Shown here: in pieces, positions 21,217 through 30,905 of the stretch
Layout of the letters: each line of letters opens with the position of its first letter
Numbering within the stretch: the first letter of the stretch is position 1
Source: Marinobacter salsuginis
GTDB taxonomy: Bacteria; Pseudomonadota; Gammaproteobacteria; Pseudomonadales; Oleiphilaceae
Direction of reading: 5' to 3'
Length of the DNA: 64,000 nucleotides
NCBI RefSeq assembly: GCF_009617755.1
Contig: NZ_BGZH01000002.1
Coordinates: 1-64,000 of the forward strand
The notes under the pieces: model-generated
Database searches by the model: none
Told to the model about the DNA's origin: nothing
The model's input: the letters and a program-made list of their open reading frames with translations, nothing else
Made by a program: the position numbers and the translations under genes

Positions 21217-22554
21217 ATGACGGCAGATACCATCACTGCAGCCGATATCCGCATCAACGCGCGCTGGCTGATTCCAATTGAGCCAGCGGGCACAGTGCTT
21301 GAGAATCACGCCGTCATAATTCAGGGGAGCCGCCTGGTCGCCGTTATCCCTCAGGAGCAGGCGGACCAGACCTTCCGAACCCGTGAAACCGTCGATCTTC
21401 CCCACCATGTTGTCATGCCCGGCTTGATCAATATGCACGGCCACGCAGCCATGACACTGTTTCGGGGGATGGCGGATGATCTGCCGCTCATGACCTGGTT
21501 GAATGATCACATCTGGCCGGCCGAAGGTCGCTTTATCAGCGAACAGTTCATTGCCGATGGCACGCAACTGGCCATGGCAGAAATGCTGCGCACCGGAACC
21601 ACCACGTTCTCGGACATGTATTTCTTTCCGGAGATCGCTGCACAGGTCGCCCATGATGCGGGCATGCGCGCCCAGATCTGTTTTCCGCTGCTGGATTTCC
21701 CGACACCCTGGGGTGCCGGTCCGGACGAGTATCTGAGCAAAGGTGCCGACTTTATAGACACCTGGAAGACCGACGGCTACATCATGCCGGCCATTGGCCC
21801 CCATGCCCCCTACACGGTTTCCGACGGCCCGATGGCTGAAGCGGTACGGCTATCGGAAAAAACCGGTGCCGTCATCCAGGTACATCTGCACGAAACTGCC
21901 TTTGAAGTAACCGAGGCCATTGAAAAAGGTGGCCAGCGCCCGACGGCCAGACTGGCAGACCTCGGCGTACTTCGCCCGGAGACCCAGTGCGTGCACATGA
22001 CGCAGATCGATGAAAGCGATGTGAACCTGCTGAAACAATCGGGAGCCCATGTCATTCACTGTCCGGAATCGAACCTGAAATTGGCCAGCGGCCTTTGCCC
22101 GGTGCAGGACCTTCTGGACAACGGGATTAATGTTGCGATTGGCACTGACGGCGCCGCCAGCAACAACGACCTGGATCTGTTCGGAGAACTTCGCACCGCT
22201 GCCATGGTGGCCAAAGTAGTAGCCGGTGATGCCTCGGCGTTGTCTGCCCACAAGGCTCTGGAAATGGCAACCATCAACGGAGCCCGGGCCCTGGGGCGGG
22301 ACCACGAACTCGGATCACTGGTTGAGGGCAAGCTGGCAGACATCATTGCCATTGACCTGAGTGACCCGTTTTTGCAGCCGGTTTACGATCCGGCTTCGCA
22401 CCTCGTCTACAGCAACCATGGTCGATCAGTAAGCCACAGCTGGATTAACGGCGTACCACAATTACAGGACGGCCGGCTAACCCGCATTGACGTCGCCGAT
22501 CTCATGCTCCGGGTTGAAGATTGGGCCGGGCGTATCCGTACAAAGGCAAACTAA
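21217..22554 (+). CDS. mtaD: 5-methylthioadenosine/S-adenosylhomocysteine deaminase (TRZ/ATZ family)
   Basis: A 445-residue amidohydrolase of the TRZ/ATZ group. The metal ligands are visible: HxH in [16 protein letters not shown], the HLHET histidine, the histidine of CVHMTQ and the aspartate in [14 protein letters not shown]. Pseudomonas homologues deaminate methylthioadenosine to methylthioinosine, and the head-to-head mtnA supports a salvage role here. ubiG follows 35 bases downstream, the same order as in Pseudomonas. The exact substrate (MTA, SAH or adenosine) is an inference from family and neighbour. Confidence 0.9.
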   Translation: MTADTITAADIRINARWLIPIEPAGTVLENHAVIIQGSRLVAVIPQEQADQTFRTRETVDLPHHVVMPGLINMHGHAAMTLFRGMADDLPLMTWLNDHIWPAEGRFISEQFIADGTQLAMAEMLRTGTTTFSDMYFFPEIAAQVAHDAGMRAQICFPLLDFPTPWGAGPDEYLSKGADFIDTWKTDGYIMPAIGPHAPYTVSDGPMAEAVRLSEKTGAVIQVHLHETAFEVTEAIEKGGQRPTARLADLGVLRPETQCVHMTQIDESDVNLLKQSGAHVIHCPESNLKLASGLCPVQDLLDNGINVAIGTDGAASNNDLDLFGELRTAAMVAKVVAGDASALSAHKALEMATINGARALGRDHELGSLVEGKLADIIAIDLSDPFLQPVYDPASHLVYSNHGRSVSHSWINGVPQLQDGRLTRIDVADLMLRVEDWAGRIRTKAN

Positions 22555-22589
22555 CCGATTTCTTATTGATCCATCAGGCAGAACCAACC

Positions 22590-23306
22590 ATGACAAACCA
22601 GAATGTAGACCGGAACGAAATCGCCAAGTTCGAGGCCCTGGCCAGTCGCTGGTGGGACCCCACGAGCGAATTCAAACCGCTACACGACATCAATCCGCTA
22701 CGCCTGAATTACATTGATGAGCGCGTATCCCTGGCTGGCAAGCGCGCCCTGGATGTCGGCTGCGGTGGCGGCCTTTTGTCTGAGGGCATGGCCCAGCGCG
22801 GCGCCCATGTTACCGGTATCGATATGGGCGAGGCGCCCCTTGCGGTCGCTCGACTCCATGGCATGGAGAGCGGTGTGAACGTGGATTACCAGCAAATCAC
22901 CGTCGAAGAACTGGCGCAGGACAGCGAACATGCTGGCCAGTACGATGTCGTGACCTGTCTGGAAATGCTGGAGCATGTCCCGGATCCGGCATCGGTCATC
23001 AAGGCGTGTGCGGCCATGCTCAAACCCGGCGGCCATCTGTTTGTCTCGACCATCAACCGGAACCCCAAGTCGTTCCTGTTTGCCATTGTCGGCGCCGAAT
23101 ACGTGCTTCGTTTGCTACCAAAGGGCACTCACGAATGGAAGAAGTTTATCCGGCCCTCTGAAATGTCCGATCATCTGCGCCACGCAGGCCTGGATGTCCG
23201 GGAACTGACGGGTATGACCTATAACCCGATTACCAAGATCTATAAACTCGGTAGAGACGTGGACGTTAACTACCTGATGCACGCCAGGGATATCCGTGAA
23301 GCCTGA
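22590..23306 (+). CDS. ubiG: Ubiquinone biosynthesis O-methyltransferase
   Basis: UbiG carries out both O-methylations of ubiquinone synthesis with SAM. The 238-residue protein has the N-terminal [11 protein letters not shown] motif, the SAM-binding loop [16 protein letters not shown] (about 50-65) and [13 protein letters not shown]. The ATG at 22590 begins the conserved MTNQNVD...IAKFE region; an in-frame start inside mtaD is rejected. The last 11 bases overlap mupP, indicating coupled translation. Confidence 0.96.
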   Translation: MTNQNVDRNEIAKFEALASRWWDPTSEFKPLHDINPLRLNYIDERVSLAGKRALDVGCGGGLLSEGMAQRGAHVTGIDMGEAPLAVARLHGMESGVNVDYQQITVEELAQDSEHAGQYDVVTCLEMLEHVPDPASVIKACAAMLKPGGHLFVSTINRNPKSFLFAIVGAEYVLRLLPKGTHEWKKFIRPSEMSDHLRHAGLDVRELTGMTYNPITKIYKLGRDVDVNYLMHARDIREA

Positions 23307-23967
23307 AAACACGCATCAAGCCTCGGCAGTCCTGTTCGACCTGGATGGTACTCTGATTGACACGGCACCGGATTTCATCCGCTGCCTCAATCAGTTGCGG
23401 GAACAATACGGCATGCCCGCCCTGCCCCCGGAGCATATTCGACGCTCCGTCTCAAACGGCGCTCGGGCCATGATCCGGGTCGGCTTCGGCCTGGAACCGG
23501 AGCACCCGGAGTACCTGGAAAAACACACAGCTTTCCTCGACCTCTACGAGGCCGGAGTGGCTGTAGAAACCCGCCTGTTCGAAGGCATGGATGAATTACT
23601 CCAGGCTCTTGAGGAACAGGGGATCCCCTGGGGCATTGTCACCAACAAGCCTGCCCGTTTTGCGGTTCCGCTAGTCGAAGCTCTGAATCTTGCGAACCGA
23701 TGCGCTGCCCTGGTGTGCCCCGATCATGTTGCCCAGCGCAAACCTCATCCGGAGGCCCTGTTTCTCGCCTGCCAGCAAATGGGAACCGAGCCTGGTTCAG
23801 GGATTTATGTAGGCGATCACGAACGGGACATCGAAGCAGGTCGCAATGCCGGAATGAAGACTATCGCGGTCCGCTACGGTTATATCGAAGAGCCGGAAAC
23901 CATTGACCTGTGGCAAGCAGATCTTATTGCCGACACCGTCACGGACCTGGCAAAGCTGTTACAATAG
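23296..23967 (+). CDS. mupP: HAD-family N-acetylmuramic acid 6-phosphate phosphatase (MupP; phosphoglycolate phosphatase-like)
   Basis: A 223-residue HAD hydrolase with motif [13 protein letters not shown], motif III at [10 protein letters not shown] and motif [16 protein letters not shown]. These motifs alone cannot separate phosphoglycolate phosphatase (gph) from MupP. The order ubiG-mupP-yciK is the Pseudomonas arrangement in which MupP was shown to recycle peptidoglycan sugars towards UDP-MurNAc, so MupP is preferred. The start is GTG 23296, 11 bases inside ubiG. No amgK or murU is visible in the window. Confidence 0.85.
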   Translation: MKPENTHQASAVLFDLDGTLIDTAPDFIRCLNQLREQYGMPALPPEHIRRSVSNGARAMIRVGFGLEPEHPEYLEKHTAFLDLYEAGVAVETRLFEGMDELLQALEEQGIPWGIVTNKPARFAVPLVEALNLANRCAALVCPDHVAQRKPHPEALFLACQQMGTEPGSGIYVGDHERDIEAGRNAGMKTIAVRYGYIEEPETIDLWQADLIADTVTDLAKLLQ

Positions 23968-24024
23968 TCGATCAATTTTAAGATCCGGTGTTTAACCGGT
24001 AACAGCCTGACACGGAGACAGGTT

Positions 24025-24774
24025 ATGCATGATTACCAAGCACCCGCCGATCTTCTGAAAGACCGTATCGTTATGGTGACGGGTGCCGGCAGCGGCATTG
24101 GCCGGGCTGCGGCAAAGGCCTTTGCCGCCCATGGTGCGACCGTCGTACTTGTTGGCCGAACTGTAGGAAAGCTGGAAACGGTCTACGACGAAATCGAGGC
24201 CGCCGGGCACCCCAAGCCCGCCATCGTGCCCATGAACTTTGAGGGCGCTGCGGTGAAGGACTATGAAGAACTGGCCATGACGCTGGAAGACAACTTCGGC
24301 CAACTGGACGGTTTACTGCACAACGCGGCCATCCTGGGCGATCGCAGCCCGGTTGAACTGTATGACCCGGAAACCTGGAACAAGGTCATGCACGTCAATG
24401 CAACAGCCCCGTTTCTGCTCAGCCGGGCCATGATCCCCCTGCTGCGCAAATCCGACGATGCTTCGGTGATTTTCACGTCTTCCGGTGTCGGTCGCAAAGC
24501 CAAAGCCTACTGGGGCGCTTACGCAGTCTCCAAGTTTGCGGTTGAAGGCCTCAGTCAACTTCTGTCCGAAGAACTGGATGACGAACGCCACAATGTCCGG
24601 GTGAACAGTCTGAACCCGGGCGCGACCCGTACCAATATGAGAGCCCACGCCTACCCGGCGGAGAACCCACAGCAAAATCCGGCACCGGAAGACCTGATGC
24701 CGATTTACCTGTATCTCATGGGCAAGGACAGCCAAGGCGTCAACGGCCAGAAACTGGACGCACAGCCGAAATAA
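24025..24774 (+). CDS. yciK: YciK-family short-chain dehydrogenase/reductase
   Basis: A 249-residue classical SDR: cofactor loop VTGAGSGIGRAAA, LHNAA (NNAG-equivalent), catalytic serine in VIFTSSGVG and YxxxK in AYAVSKFAVEG. Its C-terminus ends NGQKLDAQPK. YciK proteins lack an established substrate. GGAGACAGG precedes the ATG. The gene is conserved next to mupP in Pseudomonas, and its stop codon overlaps the next gene's start (TAATG). Confidence 0.9.
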   Translation: MHDYQAPADLLKDRIVMVTGAGSGIGRAAAKAFAAHGATVVLVGRTVGKLETVYDEIEAAGHPKPAIVPMNFEGAAVKDYEELAMTLEDNFGQLDGLLHNAAILGDRSPVELYDPETWNKVMHVNATAPFLLSRAMIPLLRKSDDASVIFTSSGVGRKAKAYWGAYAVSKFAVEGLSQLLSEELDDERHNVRVNSLNPGATRTNMRAHAYPAENPQQNPAPEDLMPIYLYLMGKDSQGVNGQKLDAQPK

Positions 24775-25007
24775 TGGAACTGCTTTTCTACACGACATCC
24801 CAGTGCCATTTGTGCGAGCTGGCTGAAGCCCTGCTTGTCAGTACGCCCATGCCGGAACCCATACCGGTAGACGTGGTGGATATTGCCCAGTCCGAAAAGC
24901 TGGTGGAGCGGTACGGCACCCGGATTCCAGTGCTGCGACGCAACGACACCGGTGCGGAACTGGACTGGCCGTTTACCAGGGATGAATTACTCACATTCCT
25001 GCAATGA
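24774..25007 (+). CDS. Glutaredoxin-like family protein
   Basis: A 77-residue thioredoxin-fold protein with an N-terminal CHLC redox pair (TTSQCHLCELAEALL) and the cis-proline in RYGTRIPVL. The size and the C-terminal WPFTRDEL segment fit the small glutaredoxin-like (DUF836) family; a partner is unknown. Its ATG overlaps the stop codon of yciK by one base and yaaA starts 12 bases after it, so it belongs to the same operon. Confidence 0.85.
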   Translation: MELLFYTTSQCHLCELAEALLVSTPMPEPIPVDVVDIAQSEKLVERYGTRIPVLRRNDTGAELDWPFTRDELLTFLQ

Positions 25008-25019
25008 GGATTGCCTGAC

Positions 25020-25790
25020 ATGTTGATGGTTATTTCCCCTGCAAAAACGCTGGACTACGAAAGCCCGCTGGCAACTGACACCTATACCCAGCCGGAATTT
25101 CTCGACGACGCCTGTGAGCTGGTTGACCAACTGAAGGAACTGGAGCCGCATCAGATAAGCAACCTGATGAGCATCAGCGACAAGCTGGGCCAGCTGAACG
25201 CGGAGCGCTTCCAGAACTGGCACACGCCGTTCACCCCCGAGAATGCCCGCCAGGCGGTACTGGCCTTCAAGGGTGATGTTTATACCGGCCTGGACGCAGA
25301 GAGCTTCAGCGAGGAGGACTTCGAGTTTGCCCAACAGCATCTGCGCATGCTCTCCGGCCTGTATGGGGTCCTGAAACCGCTGGACCTGATGCAACCCTAT
25401 CGCCTGGAGATGGGTACCCGGTTCGAGAATAACCGTGGCAAGGACCTGTATGCCTTCTGGGGGAGCAAGATTACTGACGAGATCAACCGGCTGCTGGCAG
25501 ACGACGACGGCGTGCTGGTAAACCTGGCCTCCAACGAGTATTTCAAAAGTGTAAAGAAGAAAGACCTTGAAGGTAGGCTGATTACCCCCCAATTCAAGGA
25601 TTGGAAGAATGGTCAGTACAAGATGATCAGCTTCTACGCCAAGAAAGCCCGCGGCCTGATGTGCCGATTTGCCATCCAGAACCGCATTACCCAGGCCGAC
25701 GACCTCAAAGGTTTTAACCTCGAAGGCTATTACTTCAGCGAAGACCAATCCGATAAGAACAACTGGGTTTTCCTGCGGGATGAACAGTAA
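25020..25790 (+). CDS. yaaA: Peroxide stress protein YaaA
   Basis: A 256-residue cytoplasmic protein starting [17 protein letters not shown], with [23 protein letters not shown] and the [11 protein letters not shown] segment typical of YaaA (DUF328). In E. coli YaaA limits free iron during peroxide stress and binds DNA; the molecular activity is not settled. The ATG at 25020 with GAGGA ten bases upstream is preferred over an in-frame TTG at 25011. It is embedded in the yciK-glutaredoxin operon. Confidence 0.94.
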   Translation: MLMVISPAKTLDYESPLATDTYTQPEFLDDACELVDQLKELEPHQISNLMSISDKLGQLNAERFQNWHTPFTPENARQAVLAFKGDVYTGLDAESFSEEDFEFAQQHLRMLSGLYGVLKPLDLMQPYRLEMGTRFENNRGKDLYAFWGSKITDEINRLLADDDGVLVNLASNEYFKSVKKKDLEGRLITPQFKDWKNGQYKMISFYAKKARGLMCRFAIQNRITQADDLKGFNLEGYYFSEDQSDKNNWVFLRDEQ

Positions 25791-25814
25791 TCCACGTTGA
25801 CATCGGAGTAAGCA

Positions 25815-26015
25815 ATGAACGAAGCAGTGTTTTCCCAGATCGCCATGCTGGTGTTTCTGACCGGCCTGATTGTCTGGATGGGTATCATCGTCTGGGACCT
25901 GGCAAAGAAATCCCAGGCCGGAAGATTCGGCACCATCGCCCTGTTTACGGTGCTGGGCGCCGGCGTTGTGGGCTTTATTATCAAGACCGTACTCGTAGAG
26001 ATCATGCAAATATGA
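25815..26015 (+). CDS. DUF2788 small membrane protein
   Basis: A 66-residue protein with two predicted transmembrane helices (about residues 8-28 and 41-60) separated by a short charged loop (DLAKKSQAGRFG). The pattern matches DUF2788 proteins of Pseudomonas and Marinobacter, which have no known function. GGAGT precedes the ATG. rdgC follows 19 bases later. Confidence 0.85.
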   Translation: MNEAVFSQIAMLVFLTGLIVWMGIIVWDLAKKSQAGRFGTIALFTVLGAGVVGFIIKTVLVEIMQI

Positions 26016-26034
26016 ACGACAAGGACCAGCCCTG

Positions 26035-26961
26035 ATGTGGTTTCGCAACGCCCGCGTATTCCGTTTTACCAAACCGTTTGATATCTCCGCCGAAGAGCTG
26101 GAAGAAAAACTGCAGGCCGACGCCTTCAAACCCTGCGGCCCCCAGGAAACCAGCCGCCAGGGCTGGGTTCCACCCCTGGGCAAGCATGGTGAACAGCTGG
26201 TTCACAGTGCTAACGGCTATCACCTGATTGCCCTGCGCAAAGAAGAGAAAATCCTTCCTGGCCCGGTGGTGAAGGAAGCCGTGGAAGAGAAAGCGGAGGC
26301 TATCGAGTTCGAGCAGGGCCGCAAGGTCCGCCGCAAAGAAAAGGATGAAATCAAGGAACAGGTGATGCTGGAGATGCTGCCCCAGGCTTTCTCCAAAAAT
26401 CGCCGCTGCTTCGCCTACCTCGCGCCCCAGGACGGTGTCCTGGTCGTGGATGCCGGCTCCGCCAAACAGGCGGAAGATCTGGCCTCCACCTTGCGCAAGA
26501 GCCTTGGCTCACTACCAGTTCGTCCGCCCGCCGTGGAGCAGGCGCCTGCCTTTACCTTCACCGGCTGGCTGAACGAATCCGTCGATCTGCCTGGCAAGGT
26601 GGTTCTGGGCAGTGAATGCGAGCTGAAAGATCCGTCTGAAGATGGTGGAGTGGTGCGCTGCAAAGGCCTGGACCTGAAAGCCGATGAAATCCGCAATCAT
26701 CTCGACGCGGGCATGCAGGTAACCAAGCTGTCACTGACCTGGGACGACAACGTCTCATTCGTACTCGATGAGGAGCTGGGTATTCGTCGCCTGAAATTCG
26801 GCGAAACTCTCCAGGATCAACTGGACGACGTCGATGTGGATGATGCCGTTGCCAAGTTTGATGCAGCCTTCACGCTGATGACCCTGGAGCTGTCCCGCTT
26901 GATCCCGGGGCTTCTCGAAGTCTTGGGTGGTGAAGACCGTTCAGCGATCGTCGAGGAATAA
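26035..26961 (+). CDS. rdgC: Recombination-associated protein RdgC
   Basis: RdgC is a ring-shaped DNA-binding protein that restrains RecA. The 308-residue product begins MWFRNARVFRFTKPF and includes FKPCGPQETSRQGWVPPLG and SKNRRCFAYLAPQDGVLVVDAGSA, all diagnostic, and matches the E. coli length (303). AAGGA lies upstream of the ATG. It is the last gene of the run that starts with yciK; a palindromic repeat follows its stop. Confidence 0.96.
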   Translation: MWFRNARVFRFTKPFDISAEELEEKLQADAFKPCGPQETSRQGWVPPLGKHGEQLVHSANGYHLIALRKEEKILPGPVVKEAVEEKAEAIEFEQGRKVRRKEKDEIKEQVMLEMLPQAFSKNRRCFAYLAPQDGVLVVDAGSAKQAEDLASTLRKSLGSLPVRPPAVEQAPAFTFTGWLNESVDLPGKVVLGSECELKDPSEDGGVVRCKGLDLKADEIRNHLDAGMQVTKLSLTWDDNVSFVLDEELGIRRLKFGETLQDQLDDVDVDDAVAKFDAAFTLMTLELSRLIPGLLEVLGGEDRSAIVEE

Positions 26962-26972
26962 AACCGACACCC

Positions 26973-27003
26973 CGGGGTCAGGTGCATAATCAATCTGACC
27001 CCG
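26973..27003. repeat. REP-like palindrome CGGGGTCAG...CTGACCCCG
   Basis: Nine-base perfect arms separated by 13 bases lie between the convergent rdgC and pat genes. The GGGGTCAG/CTGACCCC core resembles palindromes often found dispersed in gammaproteobacterial genomes near REP-associated transposases. Here it may also work as a terminator for both genes, as a short T-rich stretch follows. Only one copy was noticed in the window. Confidence 0.5.
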
Positions 27004-27019
27004 TCTTTCCCCTTACCGC

Positions 27020-29764
27020 TCAATGGGCGCTCTTGCCCAGGCGCTCTCTCTGCCAGTCCTTTTCCGGCTCGTTCAGAACCAGCCGCAGATCCATCACCTC
27101 TTCTTCGATATTGAACTTGATCTCGAAGCCCAGGTGTTCCGCCAGCTGCAACATGGGGCGATTGTCCGGCAACACGTTGCCAACCATTTCCATGGTGCCC
27201 CGGGAACGGCAGTAATCGATCATCTTCTGCATCAGGGCGACGCCCAGGCCCTCCCCTTTCATTTTATCGTGCACCATGACCGCGAACTCGCATTGCAGGT
27301 TGTCAGCGTCAGTCCAGGTGCGCACGGTGCCCAGGGTCTCCTCACCTTCTCCGTCTTCCCTCGGCGCGTTGGCAATAAAAACCATTTCCCGGTCGTAGTC
27401 GATTTGCACCATCTGGGCAACGTCCTCCCGGGAGAAATGCTTCCGGTACTGGAAGAAGCGGTAGCGGATGGATTCTGGCGACTGTAGCTCATGAAACGCC
27501 CGGTGCGCGGGCTCATCTTCGGCCAGTACCGGCCGGATGATGACCCGCCGCCCGGACTTCGGCAGTACAATCCACTCCTCGAGTTCGCGCGGGTATGGCT
27601 GGATAATCGGCCGGCCTGGCTTGTCGGCCAGATTGATGGAGATATTCACAGCCACAGCCCCCTGCTCGTTGAACAGCAGCGGCGAAATCTCCAGCCCCTG
27701 TATTTCGGGAATGTCGATGACGATCTGGGAGAGGGTGACCAGCGTCTCGGACACCGCCCGGATATCCTCTTCCGGCTTCAGGCTGTGTTCTTTCAACAGC
27801 TTGTACATATAAGTCCGGCGCAGAAGCTCCCGGGCCAGCACCATGTTCAATGGCGGCAGTGCAATCTGCCGGTCGGTCATCACATTGATCTGGGCGCCCG
27901 CTGCGCCACATACCACCAGGGGGCCAAATAACGGATCCCGGGTAATACCAACACTGAACTCAATCCCGCCCACGTGCTGATAGGAACGCTGAACAGCGAA
28001 GCCGAGGAAGCCACTGCCCGGAAAGTGGCTCTGGTATTCCTCCATCAGGTAGCGGCAGGAGTCCATGATGGCCGCTTCGCTGTTGAGCTTCTGAACCGTG
28101 CCCTTGTATCGGCGCTGGGTAGGACTCAGGTCGAGGAAAGGATGGCAGGCCTGCTCATGGATGATGGTGATATCGATGGGACGCCGCTCAACTGCGAAAA
28201 CCTCGAGGACCTCTTCCATATCGTCGCAGTACATGGTGTCGATGGTGCTAATGCCATAGTCACTCACCAGATCCCGGGCTTCCCGGTTCGACAGATGATA
28301 CCGGCCAGAGCGCAATGCCCGGCTGACCACATGACGGGTGTGGGTTCGGTCTGCAAAGTGATCGGTAAAGGACTCGGGTGTTTCCGTGAGCAGCCGCTGA
28401 ACACGCTGATGACGCACGTGCTGCATGAACGCCATGACGGCTTTTTCGGGATTGAAGAACGACGGCAGCCCGGCCCGGTAAAACTCTTCCCGCGCATCCA
28501 TGACCGTACTCTGGCCCAGCCAGCAGGTGAACACGTTCAGACGGGTGCCCTTGGAAGCCTGTACCACAGCGTCAGCAATCTGGAGGCTGTCCTCTGTCAG
28601 ACTTGGCGCATACATCACCAGAACGTTTGCCACTTCCGGATCCTTGGCAAGAATCTTGATCGCCCGCCCATACAAATCCGGGGAAGCATCGTAGTTGAGA
28701 TCGATCGGGTTCTTGCGGGTCCAGTAAGGTGGCAGCAGCTCGGCCAGGGCCTCGATACTGGCATCCGACAACTCCGCCAGCTCGCCGCCCAGGTCCGCCA
28801 GGCGGTCCACGGCCAACACCCCCGGGCCAACCCCGTTGGCCATGATGGCCAGGCTTTCCCGGCGCAATGGCCGCATCCGGGTTAACGTCTCGAGCGCATC
28901 GAACATCTGGCCAAGACCGTCCACCCGAAGCACACCGGCCCGCTGGAGCATGGCATCGTATATCGGATCGCTGCGTTTCAAACCGGCCGGCAGATCGTGG
29001 GGAAACCACTCCGATTCCGGTACCCGCCCGGATTTTACTGCGATCACTGGCTTGGTGCGGGAGGCTACCCGCACCGCAGACATAAACCGCCGGGCATTCG
29101 GGATGTTCTCGATGTGCAGAAGAATCGCGCGGGTCTGGGTGTCCTGCGCCAGATAGTCGATCAGATCGTCGTGATCGATATCCATGCCATCGCCGAGGGT
29201 CAGGAAGTAGGAAAACCCCACCCCCCGGGCAAAGGCCCAGTCTATAACCGAACTGGCAATGGTGCCGGACTGGCCTACGAAAGCAACCCGTCCCGGGATC
29301 GCGCCCATGTGGGCATAGGTGGCGTTCAGGCTACGTGCCGGAACCATCAAACCAATCGTGTTGGGGCCGAGCACCCGGATCCCGGTTTCCCTGGCGGCCT
29401 CGCGCACGGAATACATCAAAGGCTGACCGGTTTTACTGTGAGTACGGGACATGCCACCGGTCATGACAATGGCGGTGCGCACCCCGGCTTCCCCGAGCCG
29501 CTTGATGGTCTTGGCCACAGTATCCGGCGGCGTGCAGATGATGGCCAGATCCGGGGAAAAGTCCATTTTGGAGACTTTCTTGACGCAGGGTACACCGTGC
29601 ACGTTGTCGTAATCGTTCTGGTTGACCACCAGCAGGCGCCCCGGATAACCGCCCCCCATCAGGTTCCGCAATACCATGCCGCCAAGATTGTCTGCCCGCT
29701 CCGACGCACCGATCACCGCAATGGACGCGGGATTGAAAAGGCTCTCCAGATACCGGGTGCTCAA
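27020..29764 (-). CDS. Protein lysine acyltransferase Pat-type: acyl-CoA synthetase-like domains fused to a GNAT domain
   Basis: A 914-residue protein. Residues 1-700 resemble NDP-forming acetyl-CoA synthetases: CoA-binding (SIAVIGASERADNLGGMV), CoA-ligase domains and an ATP-grasp part. Residues about 740-900 are a GNAT acetyltransferase with the acetyl-CoA loop (MKGEGLGVALMQKMIDYCRSRG). This is the layout of Salmonella Pat/E. coli PatZ, which acetylates and so inactivates acetyl-CoA synthetase and other enzymes. The SSHTG-like loop that holds the catalytic histidine in active synthetases is replaced by FPHDLPAG, suggesting that synthetase activity is lost (inference). The start is TTG 29764, with AGGAGAG seven bases upstream. 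It is head-to-head with a deacetylase-like gene. Confidence 0.9.
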   Translation of the reverse strand: MSTRYLESLFNPASIAVIGASERADNLGGMVLRNLMGGGYPGRLLVVNQNDYDNVHGVPCVKKVSKMDFSPDLAIICTPPDTVAKTIKRLGEAGVRTAIVMTGGMSRTHSKTGQPLMYSVREAARETGIRVLGPNTIGLMVPARSLNATYAHMGAIPGRVAFVGQSGTIASSVIDWAFARGVGFSYFLTLGDGMDIDHDDLIDYLAQDTQTRAILLHIENIPNARRFMSAVRVASRTKPVIAVKSGRVPESEWFPHDLPAGLKRSDPIYDAMLQRAGVLRVDGLGQMFDALETLTRMRPLRRESLAIMANGVGPGVLAVDRLADLGGELAELSDASIEALAELLPPYWTRKNPIDLNYDASPDLYGRAIKILAKDPEVANVLVMYAPSLTEDSLQIADAVVQASKGTRLNVFTCWLGQSTVMDAREEFYRAGLPSFFNPEKAVMAFMQHVRHQRVQRLLTETPESFTDHFADRTHTRHVVSRALRSGRYHLSNREARDLVSDYGISTIDTMYCDDMEEVLEVFAVERRPIDITIIHEQACHPFLDLSPTQRRYKGTVQKLNSEAAIMDSCRYLMEEYQSHFPGSGFLGFAVQRSYQHVGGIEFSVGITRDPLFGPLVVCGAAGAQINVMTDRQIALPPLNMVLARELLRRTYMYKLLKEHSLKPEEDIRAVSETLVTLSQIVIDIPEIQGLEISPLLFNEQGAVAVNISINLADKPGRPIIQPYPRELEEWIVLPKSGRRVIIRPVLAEDEPAHRAFHELQSPESIRYRFFQYRKHFSREDVAQMVQIDYDREMVFIANAPREDGEGEETLGTVRTWTDADNLQCEFAVMVHDKMKGEGLGVALMQKMIDYCRSRGTMEMVGNVLPDNRPMLQLAEHLGFEIKFNIEEEVMDLRLVLNEPEKDWQRERLGKSAH

Positions 29765-29821
29765 GCTGACTCTCCTATGTGAGTGGCCGGCAGGCCGTTG
29801 GCGAATAAATGTAATAAAACA

Positions 29822-29841
29822 GGTTACTTATGAGTGTAACC
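29822..29841. promoter_or_regulatory. Inverted repeat GGTTAC-N8-GTAACC between pat and the deacetylase gene
   Basis: A perfect six-base inverted repeat with an eight-base spacer lies 58 bases upstream of the pat start and about 130 bases upstream of the divergent gene. The form is that of a dimeric repressor or activator site, but no regulator is identified. Confidence 0.3.
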
Positions 29842-29972
29842 CTTATCTTAGGCCCTGATTCCCCGATGTGAAATGGCTATCGTCCCTATAAGACCAAAGA
29901 AACACGGCATCAGGCGGTTTTCCCTGATAAGCTTGAAGAAAATATAAGCACATCGAAGGCAGTTCGAGACGT

Positions 29973-30899
29973 ATGACCACGGCATTCTTTTCCCACGATG
30001 ACTTCATGAAACACAACATGGGGCCGGAACATCCGGAAAGCCCTGAGCGTCTGGCGGCGATCATCAGCTACCTGGCTGATACCGGTCTTGATCAGAAGCT
30101 CGACTGGGTGAGGCCGGAAGAGATCACCCGGGACCAGTTATTGACGGTGCATCCCGAAAAGTACCTGCATCAACTCGATCTGATGCAACCCACAAGGGGC
30201 CGCGTGTTTACCGATCCGGATACGGCCATGATGCCGGACACTTTGCGGGCAGCCCGCCTTGCCGCTGGCGCCAACATCCAGGCCGTGGATATGGTTATGA
30301 GTAGCCAGGTAACCAACGCCTTTGTTTGCGCGCGCCCGCCCGGCCATCATGCCGAGCGAGCGAAATCCATGGGCTTCTGCTTCTACAATAACGTCGCCCT
30401 GGCCGCCATGCGCGCTCTCACCTTCCATCACCTTGAACGGGTCGCGATCATTGATTTCGATGTGCACCAGGGCAACGGAACCGTGGACATTGTCGGTGGT
30501 GACGAGCGAATCCTGATGTGCTCCAGCTTCCAGCACCCGTTCTACCCGCACTCCCATGTGCACCGCCAGGCCGACAACATCGTCAACATTCCGATTGCAG
30601 CGAACTGTTCGTCTGAAGAGTATCGGAAACAGGTGGAGGCAGGTTGGCTGAAGCGGCTGAACGACTTCAAACCGCAACTCATTCTGATTTCCGCGGGTTT
30701 TGATGCCCATAGACTTGACCCGATGGCGGAACTGAATCTGGATACCGACGACTACCGCTGGTTGACGGAAATGATCGTGTCTGTTGCACGTGAGCACAGC
30801 AACGACCGCATCATTTCAACGCTGGAGGGCGGATACCACCTGAGGGCCCTGGCAGAAAGCGTAAACGCCCATCTGGAAGTATTGAACTCGGTTTACTGA
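29973..30899 (+). CDS. Histone deacetylase family protein (class II-like / acetylpolyamine amidohydrolase)
   Basis: A 308-residue zinc-dependent deacetylase. The hallmarks are MGPEHPESPERL near the start, the paired histidines in RPPGHHAERAKSMGFCFYNNVA, the zinc ligands in IIDFDVHQGNGT and SAGFDAHRLDP, and the C-terminal EGGYHL. Bacterial members act on acetylated proteins or polyamines. The divergent Pat-type gene makes lysine-acetylated protein the attractive substrate, which is an inference. It converges on motY with six bases between stops. Confidence 0.9.
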   Translation: MTTAFFSHDDFMKHNMGPEHPESPERLAAIISYLADTGLDQKLDWVRPEEITRDQLLTVHPEKYLHQLDLMQPTRGRVFTDPDTAMMPDTLRAARLAAGANIQAVDMVMSSQVTNAFVCARPPGHHAERAKSMGFCFYNNVALAAMRALTFHHLERVAIIDFDVHQGNGTVDIVGGDERILMCSSFQHPFYPHSHVHRQADNIVNIPIAANCSSEEYRKQVEAGWLKRLNDFKPQLILISAGFDAHRLDPMAELNLDTDDYRWLTEMIVSVAREHSNDRIISTLEGGYHLRALAESVNAHLEVLNSVY

Positions 30900-30905
30900 A
30901 AGCGA

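Noticed and set aside
27974..28885. 303-codon plus-strand frame antisense to the Pat-type gene
   Set aside because: Shadow frame; no start site signal and composition follows the coding gene on the other strand.
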